Assembly: GCA_030045755.1 (NCBI GenBank)
Contig: JASIEW010000133.1
Location: 1 to 6,061 of the forward strand
Reading direction: 5' to 3'
Length of the DNA: 6,061 nucleotides
DNA from: Nitrososphaerales archaeon
GTDB lineage: Archaea > Thermoproteota > Nitrososphaeria > Nitrososphaerales > UBA183
A program made the translations under genes and the position numbers. The notes below the pieces were generated by a model that saw nothing but the letters and a program-made list of their open reading frames with translations, did no database searches and had not been told where the DNA came from. Below, one piece after another: positions 1 to 5,371 of this stretch; position 1 is the stretch's first letter, and each line of letters opens with the position of its first letter.

Positions 1-57
1 TCGGAGCTCCAGCAAGGGCAGAAGGCTTGTGTCGGTAGGGGGCTTCGTCTTCGGCAT
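1..57 (-). CDS. rpl32e: Probable 50S ribosomal protein eL32, N-terminal 19 codons only
   Basis: This is the beginning of the next operon gene, cut by the window edge. Reading from an ATG at 57-55, the 19 visible codons give MPKTKPPTDTSLLPLLELR. Two things support eL32. In archaeal spc-type clusters the gene after uL6 is normally eL32, and archaeal eL32 proteins begin with a short variable segment followed by a leucine-rich LLxLR-type stretch before the conserved KPxFxR region, which would lie outside the window. The gene starts 4 nt after the uL6 stop, with a GGAGG Shine-Dalgarno sequence inside the end of uL6. Identity rests mainly on position in the operon, because 19 residues are too few for a firm family call. 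Confidence 0.72.
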   Translation of the reverse strand, partial: MPKTKPPTDTSLLPLLELR

Positions 58-61
58 TTTC

Positions 62-607
62 TTACATGCCCTCCTGCTTTTCGTATATGTATATGCCGTC
101 GAGGAAAACGCGTTGGTCCTTCTTCTTGATCTTGGTGGCCAACTCGACGTTCGCCGCCGTCTGTCCGACGTCCTCCAGAGAAACGCCCTTCACGATCACG
201 TCGTCGCCCTCGACCGAGACCTTGCAGTCGCCCACCGTGTTGGCGACGCGGGGGGACCTCTCTCCCACGAAGTTCTCCACGAGGACCTGACTTCCCTTCA
301 CCTTGACCGATATCGGGAAGTGGGCATAGGCGACCTTCAGTCTGTACGTGTAGCCCTTGGTGACGCCTGTGACCATGTTCCTGACCAGGCTCGCGGCCGT
401 GGAGACGACCACCCCGTCCCGCTTCTTCTGGGAGAACGGCCAGATCTTGACCGCGCCTGCTTCAACCGCGATGTTGACGTTGATCTTGTCGAAGTTCTTC
501 TTCGACTGCCCGAGCTTCCCTTTGATCGTCAGGGACCTGTCGTCCAGAGCCGCCGAGACTCCGGCGGGCATCTCAACGGTCTGCTCCTTGGAGCGCTCAG
601 TAGACAT
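62..607 (-). CDS. rpl6: 50S ribosomal protein uL6
   Basis: Large-subunit protein uL6 binds 23S rRNA near the sarcin-ricin loop and the factor-binding site. The 181-residue product is of normal archaeal length and shows the duplicated L6 fold, with one half at about residues 12-95 and the second at about 96-178. Recognisable stretches are EMPAGVSAALDDRSLTIKG near the N-terminus, ENFVGERSPR at about 111-120 and QRVFLDGIYIYEK near the C-terminus, all in the pattern of archaeal L6. I chose the ATG at 607-605 over the in-frame TTG at 613: a GGAGG Shine-Dalgarno sequence (622-618) lies 10 nt before the ATG but only 4 nt before the TTG. The start overlaps the end of uS8 by 11 nt, suggesting translational coupling. 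Confidence 0.97.
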   Translation of the reverse strand: MSTERSKEQTVEMPAGVSAALDDRSLTIKGKLGQSKKNFDKINVNIAVEAGAVKIWPFSQKKRDGVVVSTAASLVRNMVTGVTKGYTYRLKVAYAHFPISVKVKGSQVLVENFVGERSPRVANTVGDCKVSVEGDDVIVKGVSLEDVGQTAANVELATKIKKKDQRVFLDGIYIYEKQEGM

Positions 608-989
608 ATCCAAGCAGCCTCCCTCCGAGCTTCCTCTCCTGCGCTTCCGTGTGGGGCATGACGCCCTTCGGTGTCGAGACTATGAGCGTGCCGACTCCGA
701 CGGCCGGCAGATATCTGTGCTCCCAGTCGACGAGCTTCTTGGACCGGACCGGGAACCTCGGCGAGATCACACCGCACTTGTTGATCCTTCCTAGCAGCTG
801 GACCCTCAGCTTGCCCCCGATCCCGTCGTCGACGAACTCGAACTCGCCGATGTATCGGCGCCTCTGGAGGACGCTCAGGACTTCGCTGGCCAGGCCCGAG
901 GCAGGTATCACGGTGCACTCCTTCTTGTTCCGCATTTCGGCGTTCTGAAGGCTCGCGAACAGGTTGGCCAGGATGTTTGTCGACGCCAT
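597..989 (-). CDS. rps8: 30S ribosomal protein uS8
   Basis: Small-subunit protein uS8 binds the central domain of 16S rRNA and is needed for platform assembly. The 130-residue product has the archaeal length and motifs: an N-terminal segment with LxNAEMRNKKECTVIPAS (about residues 14-31) and a C-terminal VSTPKGVMPHTEA followed by LGGRLLGYVY, close to the family's STSKGVMTHxEA and GGxxLxYVW. It starts at an ATG 9 nt after the uS14 stop, with an AGGGGA sequence upstream that can serve as ribosome binding site. Its last 11 nt overlap the start of uL6. Nothing in the sequence suggests truncation. Confidence 0.98.
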   Translation of the reverse strand: MASTNILANLFASLQNAEMRNKKECTVIPASGLASEVLSVLQRRRYIGEFEFVDDGIGGKLRVQLLGRINKCGVISPRFPVRSKKLVDWEHRYLPAVGVGTLIVSTPKGVMPHTEAQERKLGGRLLGYVY

Positions 990-998
990 GGTTGTCCC

Positions 999-1160
999 CT
1001 AATCGTACTTCCTGAAGCCGATCTTCTCAGCGACTTCTCTGAAGCACTGCCTGCAAAGGACCAGGTCGTAGGACCTTATGACAGCGCCGTACTGCCCGCA
1101 CCTGCGGCAGTAGTGCGTGGACTTCCCGTACTTCCTCTCCTTTGGATGTCTTTCCTTCAA
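999..1160 (-). CDS. rps14: 30S ribosomal protein uS14, zinc-ribbon form
   Basis: This short gene of 53 codons fills the gap between uL5 and uS8. The product contains [13 protein letters not shown] at residues 10-22 and [18 protein letters not shown] at 35-52. The four cysteines (18, 21, 36, 39) form the CxxC...CxxC zinc site typical of archaeal uS14, which sits in the small-subunit head near the decoding region. No ATG or GTG lies in frame close upstream. The only sensible start is a TTG at 1160-1158, which overlaps the uL5 stop codon as TTGA, the same geometry as an ATGA junction. A GGAG at 1169-1166 lies 5 nt before it. Length and end position match the family. Confidence 0.95.
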   Translation of the reverse strand: MKERHPKERKYGKSTHYCRRCGQYGAVIRSYDLVLCRQCFREVAEKIGFRKYD

Positions 1161-1681
1161 ACTATCTCCACTCCGAAGTTCGCCTTGAAATAGTCCATCG
1201 CTTCGTCTCGGCTGACGCGGTGCGACTTGCCAATCCGAGAGGTCCTTCTCGTGCGCCTCGCGACGCTGTAGCCTGCCCGCTCGAGCAGGACCGACACGTT
1301 CATTCCGAGTATGCCTATCTCAGGGTCATATCTTATCCCCGGAATCTCGATGTGTTCCTTGATTCCGAAGGAGACCGACCCCCTCTCGTCGAAGCTGGTC
1401 GCGGGGACCTTCTTCTCCCTGGCGACGAGGAGTTTTTCGATCAGCGCGGAGGTGTTGTCCCGCATGGTCACGACCACCCCGATCGGTTCGCCCTTGTGGA
1501 TCCCGAAGTCTCTTACCGCCTTCTTCGCGCGCGTCTGAGTGGGCTTGTGCCCGGTGACCTGCTCGAGGACCTTCTTGCCCCGCTCGATCGCCTCGCCCGA
1601 CTTGCCGAGACCTATGTTCAGGACGACCTTGCCTACCCTTATCTCCTTCATGGGGTTCTTCTGGACCGTCTCTTGGCTCAT
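1157..1681 (-). CDS. rpl5: 50S ribosomal protein uL5
   Basis: uL5 binds 5S rRNA and helps form the central protuberance of the large subunit, contacting the small subunit and the P-site tRNA. The 174-residue product has the archaeal length. It carries [21 protein letters not shown] at about residues 9-29, then [26 protein letters not shown] at about 43-68, and [20 protein letters not shown] with a preceding SVSF at about 102-124, all classic uL5 signatures. The ATG start overlaps the stop of eS4 as ATGA (4 nt). The stop overlaps the TTG start of uS14. It is complete and ordinary for its family. Confidence 0.98.
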   Translation of the reverse strand: MSQETVQKNPMKEIRVGKVVLNIGLGKSGEAIERGKKVLEQVTGHKPTQTRAKKAVRDFGIHKGEPIGVVVTMRDNTSALIEKLLVAREKKVPATSFDERGSVSFGIKEHIEIPGIRYDPEIGILGMNVSVLLERAGYSVARRTRRTSRIGKSHRVSRDEAMDYFKANFGVEIV

Positions 1682-2400
1682 TGAGCGGTCACTCCTATCA
1701 GAGGTTTGTCCGCGCCTACCGGGAACACGAGTCGGGAAGGTATCTCGGCCTCGCCGCTCGGCAGGGATATCTTGACCATCTTCTCTCTCGAAATCGTCCC
1801 CGCCTTCACCTCCGCTATCTTCCCCAACTGGCCCGCCCTGTCTCCGCTGAGCACCAGGCCGAGGGACCCGTTCTGAAGCTTCGCCTGCCCGACGACCTTC
1901 TGCGAGGGGACTTGGAGCAGGATGGAGTCTCCCGGCGACAGCTCTAGCCCGTCACCCACGATTGACCTGCCGTCGTGGAGGCCGTATTGTATGTGTCCGC
2001 CCTTGGTCTTGGTCTTGGCTTTGATACTGCACAGCTTGGTGGCCGACTCGGACTCGGGGACCTTCGTGGGAAGGAGCCCCTTCGGACTGGGGACCATCCT
2101 GTAGGTCGCACCCTCGAGAGGCATGCTCACGACGTCGAACAGCCCCACTGGAAAGTCTGACGCCTTCCGCTCCTTCCCGTCGACGAGCACCTCCCCTGAC
2201 CTCAACATGAACTTCAGTTCCCTGCTGAGATACTCGGTGGAGCCGATGGTCCTGACGACCACGCCAAGAGGATAGGAGGCAGCAAGCGCGTGGGGGCCAG
2301 GGGATGGTTTGAAGACGAACCTCGAGCTCTTCCTCGATATGTCCCACGACCTCGGGGCCGCAAGGCGCTTCAGCTTGTTCCTTCCGCCCTTCTTGCCCAA
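1678..2400 (-). CDS. rps4e: 30S ribosomal protein eS4
   Basis: eS4 is a small-subunit protein found in archaea and eukaryotes but not bacteria, so it is strong evidence of an archaeal source. The 240-residue product begins MGKKGGRNKLKRLAAPRSW, the conserved eS4 N-terminus. It then has an S4-like RNA-binding region (about 44-95, with YLSRELKFMLRSGEVLVDGK), a central domain with the QYGLHDGRSI motif (about 138-147), and a C-terminal KOW motif (about 178-200, LGLVLSGDRAGQLGKIAEV). The conserved N-terminus fixes the start at a TTG codon (2400-2398), directly abutting the uL24 stop codon. A GGAGG Shine-Dalgarno sequence lies about 11 nt upstream, inside uL24. It ends in an ATGA overlap with uL5. 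Confidence 0.98.
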   Translation of the reverse strand: MGKKGGRNKLKRLAAPRSWDISRKSSRFVFKPSPGPHALAASYPLGVVVRTIGSTEYLSRELKFMLRSGEVLVDGKERKASDFPVGLFDVVSMPLEGATYRMVPSPKGLLPTKVPESESATKLCSIKAKTKTKGGHIQYGLHDGRSIVGDGLELSPGDSILLQVPSQKVVGQAKLQNGSLGLVLSGDRAGQLGKIAEVKAGTISREKMVKISLPSGEAEIPSRLVFPVGADKPLIGVTAQ

Positions 2401-2691
2401 CTACTCGACGACCTCCAGTCTCTTCTTCCGTAACTTGTCGTCGAGGGTCAGCGACGTAATCACAACGTTCGAGGATCTGATCGGGACTGCGGCCGTCCCT
2501 CCCTTGAGCTTCTCCCTGCTGACTCCGTCCACTCTGACCGTCCCGTTTTCGGGGTCCACTCGGGTGACCTTTCCCTCGATGCCCTTGAACTCTCCCCTGA
2601 CTATCCTGACCGAGTCTCCCACCTTCGGCCTGACGCTCTTCCGCCCGTACTTCTCCTTCAGGTCCGTCGCCAGCTGTGAACCAAATCTCAA
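2401..2691 (-). CDS. rpl24: 50S ribosomal protein uL24, short N-terminus
   Basis: uL24 is an early-assembly large-subunit protein that binds 23S rRNA near the exit tunnel. The core is clear: LATDLKEKYGRKSVRPKVGD at residues 7-26, then the KOW motif with DSVRIVRGEFKGIEGKVTRVD at about 26-46, followed by basic archaeal-type sequence. At 96 residues it is shorter than usual archaeal uL24 (roughly 115 or more). The usual basic extension that precedes the LxxxLxxKYGxRS segment is nearly absent. No ATG is available; a TTG at 2691-2689 is the best start. An in-frame TAA at 2712-2710 and the uL14 stop 10 nt upstream leave no room for a longer N-terminus. Confidence 0.93.
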   Translation of the reverse strand: MRFGSQLATDLKEKYGRKSVRPKVGDSVRIVRGEFKGIEGKVTRVDPENGTVRVDGVSREKLKGGTAAVPIRSSNVVITSLTLDDKLRKKRLEVVE

Positions 2692-2701
2692 CTTGTTTCC
2701 C

Positions 2702-3136
2702 TCAGATGATTATGGACGCTAGGTTCGCGATCCTGGGCCACTTCTCTGCGGCCTCGCTCGCCACCGGGCCCTTGATGTCAGTGCCCTTGAGCTCGCCCTC
2801 GGGCGTGATTATCACCGCGGCATTGTCCTCGAAGACCACGTGCTGCCCGCTCACCCTTCTGACCGGGTACTTCTGGCGTATGATGACAGCCCCGAAGACC
2901 GCCTTCTTGAGGTCCGGAGGACCCTTCTTGACCACACAGACTATCGAGTCCCCGACGGAGGCGGCAGGGATCCTACTGTGGCGGCCCTTCGCCTTGGTCA
3001 CCTGCACCACTCTCAGCGTCTTCGCTCCCGTGTTGTCAGCGCAGGTGATGACGGCATACAGAGGTATCGCCCTCGTGATGTAGTTCTTGAACTCCTCTAC
3101 CCCCTTGGCAGAGACTGCGCGAGATTTCGTCGACAT
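2702..3136 (-). CDS. rpl14: 50S ribosomal protein uL14
   Basis: uL14 lies at the subunit interface of the large subunit, contacting 16S rRNA through an intersubunit bridge. The 144-residue product shows the family pattern throughout: an archaeal-type start (KSRAVSAKGVEEFKNYITRAIP), the core CADNTGAKTLRVVQV (about 32-46), AASVGDSIVCVVKKG (58-72), VIIRQKYPVRR (84-94) and FEDNAAVIITPEGELKGTDI (102-121), ending with the archaeal GPVASEAAEKWPRIA segment. The ATG overlaps the uS17 stop by one base (TGATG). A GGAG lies 9 nt before the start, within the end of uS17. The C-terminus is normal, which matters because the next gene, uL24, is short. Confidence 0.98.
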   Translation of the reverse strand: MSTKSRAVSAKGVEEFKNYITRAIPLYAVITCADNTGAKTLRVVQVTKAKGRHSRIPAASVGDSIVCVVKKGPPDLKKAVFGAVIIRQKYPVRRVSGQHVVFEDNAAVIITPEGELKGTDIKGPVASEAAEKWPRIANLASIII

Positions 3137-3462
3137 CAGGTTCCGCTCCTAGCTTCGACCACCACGAAGGAGATGGTCTTGGAGAGAGGCCTGCACTCGG
3201 CCATCACGACCGTGTCCCCCTCGTTGACAGTGATGCACGGCGGGAGGTGAGCGCTCAGCCTGCTCCTGCGCCTTTCTCCCCTGTTGAACTTCGGCACCAT
3301 GTGCAGGTACTCCATTTCGACCACGACGAAGCCCTTTCCGGCCGTGGAGACCGTCCTCCCGGTAAGGAGCCTCCCTCTCACCTTCAAGCCCCCGTGGAAC
3401 GGGCATCTCTCGTCGTTGCACTCCTTGCTCGGAGCCTTCACCTGAAGGCCTGCGGCGTTCAT
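3136..3462 (-). CDS. rps17: 30S ribosomal protein uS17
   Basis: uS17 is a primary 16S rRNA-binding protein of the OB-fold class. The 108-residue product carries the archaeal N-terminus GLQVKAPSKECNDERCPFHGG (residues 5-25, with Cys15, Cys20 and His23), then LKVRGRLLTGRTVS, RRSRLSAHLPPC (65-76) and the near-universal AECRPLSKTISFVVVE (88-103). I chose the ATG at 3462-3460 rather than the upstream GTG at 3480. The ATG forms an ATGA overlap with the RNase P gene, it has a GGAGGAG Shine-Dalgarno sequence 9 nt upstream, and it gives the family's usual N-terminal length. The GTG itself lies at the edge of that Shine-Dalgarno sequence. Confidence 0.97.
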   Translation of the reverse strand: MNAAGLQVKAPSKECNDERCPFHGGLKVRGRLLTGRTVSTAGKGFVVVEMEYLHMVPKFNRGERRRSRLSAHLPPCITVNEGDTVVMAECRPLSKTISFVVVEARSGT

Positions 3463-3695
3463 CTTGAGTTTCTCCTCCACCTTTCCTCGAGCGACCCTGC
3501 GATGTCGTCGCCTGCGATGATCGCGCCCGAGCCTGAGACCTGGAACACGGTGCCATGCTTCGCCAGCCTCACCGCTCGGCTTTCAGACTCCAGGACCAGC
3601 GTCTTCGCTGTCTCGAGGACGACGTGACCAGACTTTCCGACCGTCGTAGAATCAGTCGCGCTCACGACGGCTACGCTTTCTCCCACGAGGTTCAT
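3459..3695 (-). CDS. rnp1: Ribonuclease P protein component 1 (Rpp29/Pop4 homologue)
   Basis: This protein is a subunit of archaeal RNase P, the ribonucleoprotein that removes the 5' leader from pre-tRNA; it partners Rpp21 and assists the catalytic RNA. The 78-residue product is a compact Sm-like beta-barrel: LVGESVAVVSATDSTTVGKSG (about 3-23) matches the family's LIGxxVxVVxSxDPxxVGxxG, followed by VVLETAKTLVLE (25-36) and HGTVFQV (47-53). Length is at the short end, as for other archaeal copies. It sits between uL29 and uS17, its standard archaeal position, with ATGA overlaps on both sides. The translation initiation factor gene (eIF1/SUI1) that many Euryarchaeota carry between uL29 and this gene is absent. 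Confidence 0.93.
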   Translation of the reverse strand: MNLVGESVAVVSATDSTTVGKSGHVVLETAKTLVLESESRAVRLAKHGTVFQVSGSGAIIAGDDIAGSLEERWRRNSR

Positions 3696-3898
3696 TCTGT
3701 GATTCCTCTCTCGTGCATCACGGTGAGCACCACGGATACGTCCCTCCTGATCCTCTTGATCTTCCCGACGTCCTTCTTCACGATGCCCCTCTGGGCCTCG
3801 CCGCCGATCTTGGAGAGCTCCGACCTGAGGTCAAAGAGCGTCTGCCTGATCTTATCGGGATCCTGCTTCCGTAGCTCCTTGGGTTTGAGTGATGTCAT
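3692..3898 (-). CDS. rpl29: 50S ribosomal protein uL29
   Basis: uL29 is a small two-helix protein near the peptide exit tunnel and part of the docking site for the signal recognition particle. The 68-residue product has the right size and pattern: MTSLKPKELRKQDPDKIRQTL, then the signature LFDLRSELSKIGGEAQRG (21-38, compare LxxLRxELxxLR) and KKDVGKIKRIRRDVSVVLTVMHER, the classic second helix with IKxIRRxIAxxLTxxxE. The ATG gives the conserved N-terminus exactly, with purine-rich GAGGAG and GAGAGG sequences upstream. It overlaps the end of uS3 by 47 nt, unusually long for this operon, and overlaps the RNase P gene by ATGA. Confidence 0.96.
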   Translation of the reverse strand: MTSLKPKELRKQDPDKIRQTLFDLRSELSKIGGEAQRGIVKKDVGKIKRIRRDVSVVLTVMHERGITE

Positions 3899-4529
3899 CC
3901 TCTCTTTTCTCCTCTTGCTTGACGTCCTCCTTCAGCTGGAAGTCCGGAGGCAGCGCGTCCTTGAGTGCAATCTTCACCTTGATGCCATAGAGGCCGAGTT
4001 TGAGCAGGACGTCGGTGGTGGCCTCGCTCACGGAGCGGCTCGCCGTGTCGCCGCTCTTCGGGACTATGCCGGCCCTGTACTTCTCGCCGTGCGACCTGTC
4101 GCTGCGCAGCTTGCCTGCTATCGAAATCTCCACGCCAGCGGCCCCGGCGTTCATTATGTTGCCCATCGACCACTGCGCCGCCCGTCTGAAGGCCGTCCCC
4201 CTCGAGACGATCTGGGCTATCCTTCCGGCCATTATCCTCGAGTTGAGCTCCGGGCTCGCGATTTCAGTGACCGCTATCTGAGGGTTGGGAAAGCCGAACT
4301 TGCTTCCGACCCTCTCCGTAAGGTCCTTCACCCCGGTCCCTCTCCTCCCGATGGCAAGGCCGGGCCTGGCCACGAAGACTGTCATCGTGGTCCCCACCGG
4401 AGACCTTTCGACTTCGAGCCCTCCGTATCCCGCGTCCTTCAGCTCCCCCTCGAAGAATTCGTCCAGCTCCGCGAGCGACCTCCGAGTGGAGAGAATAGAA
4501 CGTACGGCGGTGCGCTGCTGAGCGGACAT
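3852..4529 (-). CDS. rps3: 30S ribosomal protein uS3
   Basis: uS3 sits at the mRNA entry channel in the small-subunit head and has a role in mRNA unwinding and start-site recognition. The 225-residue product has an N-terminal helix region (1-40, with DEFFEGELKDAGYGGLEVERSP in the archaeal style), a type II KH RNA-binding domain at about 45-95 with the GRRG loop at 61-64, and the S3 C-terminal domain at about 97-195 (SRGTAFRRAAQWSMGNIMNAGAAGVEI is diagnostic, then KLGLYGIKVKI). A charged, probably flexible tail follows (196-225), and its last 16 codons overlap the uL29 coding sequence in another frame. The ATG lies 2 nt after the uL22 stop codon. Confidence 0.98.
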   Translation of the reverse strand: MSAQQRTAVRSILSTRRSLAELDEFFEGELKDAGYGGLEVERSPVGTTMTVFVARPGLAIGRRGTGVKDLTERVGSKFGFPNPQIAVTEIASPELNSRIMAGRIAQIVSRGTAFRRAAQWSMGNIMNAGAAGVEISIAGKLRSDRSHGEKYRAGIVPKSGDTASRSVSEATTDVLLKLGLYGIKVKIALKDALPPDFQLKEDVKQEEKREDDITQTQGATEAGSR

Positions 4530-4531
4530 AC

Positions 4532-4993
4532 CTAGACTTCCTTGCCCACGAGTTCGATGTGCACCAGCTGGTGGAACTTCGGCGAGCTCCTTCCGAAGGC
4601 GCGCGGCATGTAGTCCTTGATCGACCTGCCCGTGCTGGAGGCTGCATGGATGATCTGGACCCTCTCCGGGTCCAGGCCCTTGAACTCGGAGTTGCCCTGG
4701 AGGTTCCTCAACGTGTCGATGTAGGCCTTGGCCGTCCTCACCGGGTACGAGCCTGTGGGAAAGCCCTGCAGCTCGCTCCTATGCCCAACCTTGAGCTTGT
4801 GGCGCCTGAAGGCCACCGCCATCTTCTTGTCTTCGACCTGCTCGAGATAGTCGATTGCCTTCGTCAGGTACATCCCCTTGATTGAGATTGCGACTTCCCT
4901 CGCGGCCTTCGGCGAAATGTTTACCTCTCTTGCGCTAGCCCTGACGTGAACTGCGGGGTCGAAACCCTCGAAACTGTAACCATAGTGAGGCAC
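4532..4993 (-). CDS. rpl22: 50S ribosomal protein uL22
   Basis: uL22 lines the peptide exit tunnel and binds all domains of 23S rRNA. The 153-residue product starts with HYGYSFEGFDPAVHVRASAREVNISPKAAREV, close to archaeal uL22 (YSFxxxDPxxxxRAxxREVxISPKxxxEV). It continues with KGMYLTKAIDYLEQV (39-53), FRRHKLKVGHRSELQGFPTG (62-81, the archaeal tunnel-side region) and VQIIHAASSTGRSIKDYMPRAFGRSSP (112-138). The conserved N-terminus fixes the start at a GTG codon (4993-4991), preceded by GAGAGGG 5 nt upstream. It is the first gene of the cluster as seen here; normally uS19 would lie directly upstream, but it does not. Confidence 0.97.
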   Translation of the reverse strand: MPHYGYSFEGFDPAVHVRASAREVNISPKAAREVAISIKGMYLTKAIDYLEQVEDKKMAVAFRRHKLKVGHRSELQGFPTGSYPVRTAKAYIDTLRNLQGNSEFKGLDPERVQIIHAASSTGRSIKDYMPRAFGRSSPKFHQLVHIELVGKEV

Positions 4994-4998
4994 TTTAT

Positions 4999-5005
4999 CC
5001 CTCTC
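4999..5005 (-). promoter_or_regulatory. Shine-Dalgarno sequence for uL22
   Basis: On the minus strand the sequence GAGAGGG lies 5 nt before the GTG start of uL22. It contains GAGG, which can pair with the pyrimidine-rich 3' end of archaeal 16S rRNA. It supports the GTG as start and shows that the transcript has a short leader rather than being leaderless. Confidence 0.6.
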
Positions 5006-5032
5006 GTAGCTTTTCCCGTTTTTCTGGAGGCG

Positions 5033-5040
5033 TTAAAAGC
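5033..5040 (-). promoter_or_regulatory. Probable TATA box of the ribosomal protein operon
   Basis: On the minus strand this reads GCTTTTAA, preceded by ACAAA, which resembles an archaeal TATA box with a purine-rich BRE just upstream. Archaeal transcription usually begins about 25 nt downstream, here near 5010, which would leave a leader of about 17 nt containing the uL22 Shine-Dalgarno sequence. The match is good but not perfect. The placement relative to uL22 is the main support. Confidence 0.5.
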
Positions 5041-5042
5041 TT

Positions 5043-5056
5043 TGTGAGGTTTCACA
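5043..5056. repeat. Short inverted repeat TGTGA-N4-TCACA at the operon promoter
   Basis: Two perfect 5-bp arms (5043-5047 and 5052-5056) flank the spacer GGTT. The repeat lies immediately upstream of the TATA-like element of the uL22 promoter and touches the expected BRE. Its position would suit an operator for a dimeric regulator, but a 5-bp palindrome can occur by chance and no regulator is identified. Confidence 0.3.
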
Positions 5057-5133
5057 GTCAAAATCAACAAATCTCGGTCCTTGCCAAATCGGCGGAGAGC
5101 CCGATGAGGGGCGAGACGCGTGCTCGAAGCGTT

Positions 5134-5371
5134 CAGCCCCGTGTCGAAATTACTCGACGAAACCCTGGGGAGCGCGCCAAGGTTCAGCGCGGATGGAAGT
5201 CGATGCAGTCAAGGACCACCTAATACCGAGTCACTAAGCTTCGTAGGGCCCCGTCAGGCCTTGGGTGGACAGACTCCGGCAGAGAGGGCAGGGACAGGCG
5301 TTCAAGGGCAACGAATGTAGATGGAACTGCTTAAGAGAGCAACCCCACCCTCGTCAGCGCGAGAGGCTTGA
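5134..5371 (+). pseudogene. Decayed C-terminal fragment of a DDE transposase (insertion-sequence remnant)
   Basis: No intact gene lies between the uL22 promoter and the small membrane protein, but two reading frames together recall the end of an archaeal DDE transposase (IS6/IS240-like or a related rve type). In frame with 5104, codons from 5134 read QPRVEITRRNPGERAKVQRG followed by WKSM, like the family's NNxVERxHGTxRERTKVMRGxKS; the Glu at 5146-5148 would be the last catalytic acidic residue. After a +1 shift, from about 5240, the frame reads FVGPRQALGGQTPAERAGTG, like FxRPHxALGGxTPAExAGI. A TAG at 5318-5320 then interrupts VQGQRM-stop-MELLKRA, where the family has a Trp (NKWxxLLKxA), so TGG probably became TAG. 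The rest of the gene is missing. The family comparison is from memory of the motif pattern. Confidence 0.62.

Noticed and set aside
605..613. An upstream TTG start for uL6 at 613.
   Set aside because: The ATG at 607 has better spacing from the GGAGG at 622-618, and the two extra residues match nothing conserved.
29..661. A plus-strand open frame of 210 codons opposite uL6 and the end of uS8.
   Set aside because: It mirrors uL6 coding sequence, has no recognisable domain and is explained by codon bias on the true strand.
3463..3480. An upstream GTG start for uS17 at 3480.
   Set aside because: The GTG lies at the edge of the GGAGGAG Shine-Dalgarno sequence that serves the ATG at 3462. That ATG forms an ATGA overlap and gives the usual N-terminus.
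3555..4535. A long plus-strand open frame of 326 codons opposite uS3, uL29 and the RNase P gene.
   Set aside because: The opposite strand encodes well-conserved proteins across the whole stretch. Long antisense frames are common in G+C-rich coding DNA, and the translation resembles no family.
5137..5170. A hairpin (GTCGA/TCGAC, with outer CCCC/GGGG) suggesting a structured RNA or riboswitch.
   Set aside because: The stem is short, the outer pairing leaves uneven internal loops, no known RNA motif is visible, and the stretch is explained as transposase coding remnant.
5104..5223. A possible 39-codon basic protein starting at ATG 5104.
   Set aside because: Its second half matches the transposase relic (ERAKVQRGWKSM) and it ends in a decayed stretch, so it is better read as part of a pseudogene.
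5060..5370. A tRNA, RNase P RNA or SRP RNA gene in the gap.
   Set aside because: I looked for T-arm and anticodon-arm patterns and for the conserved RNase P and SRP RNA cores and found none.
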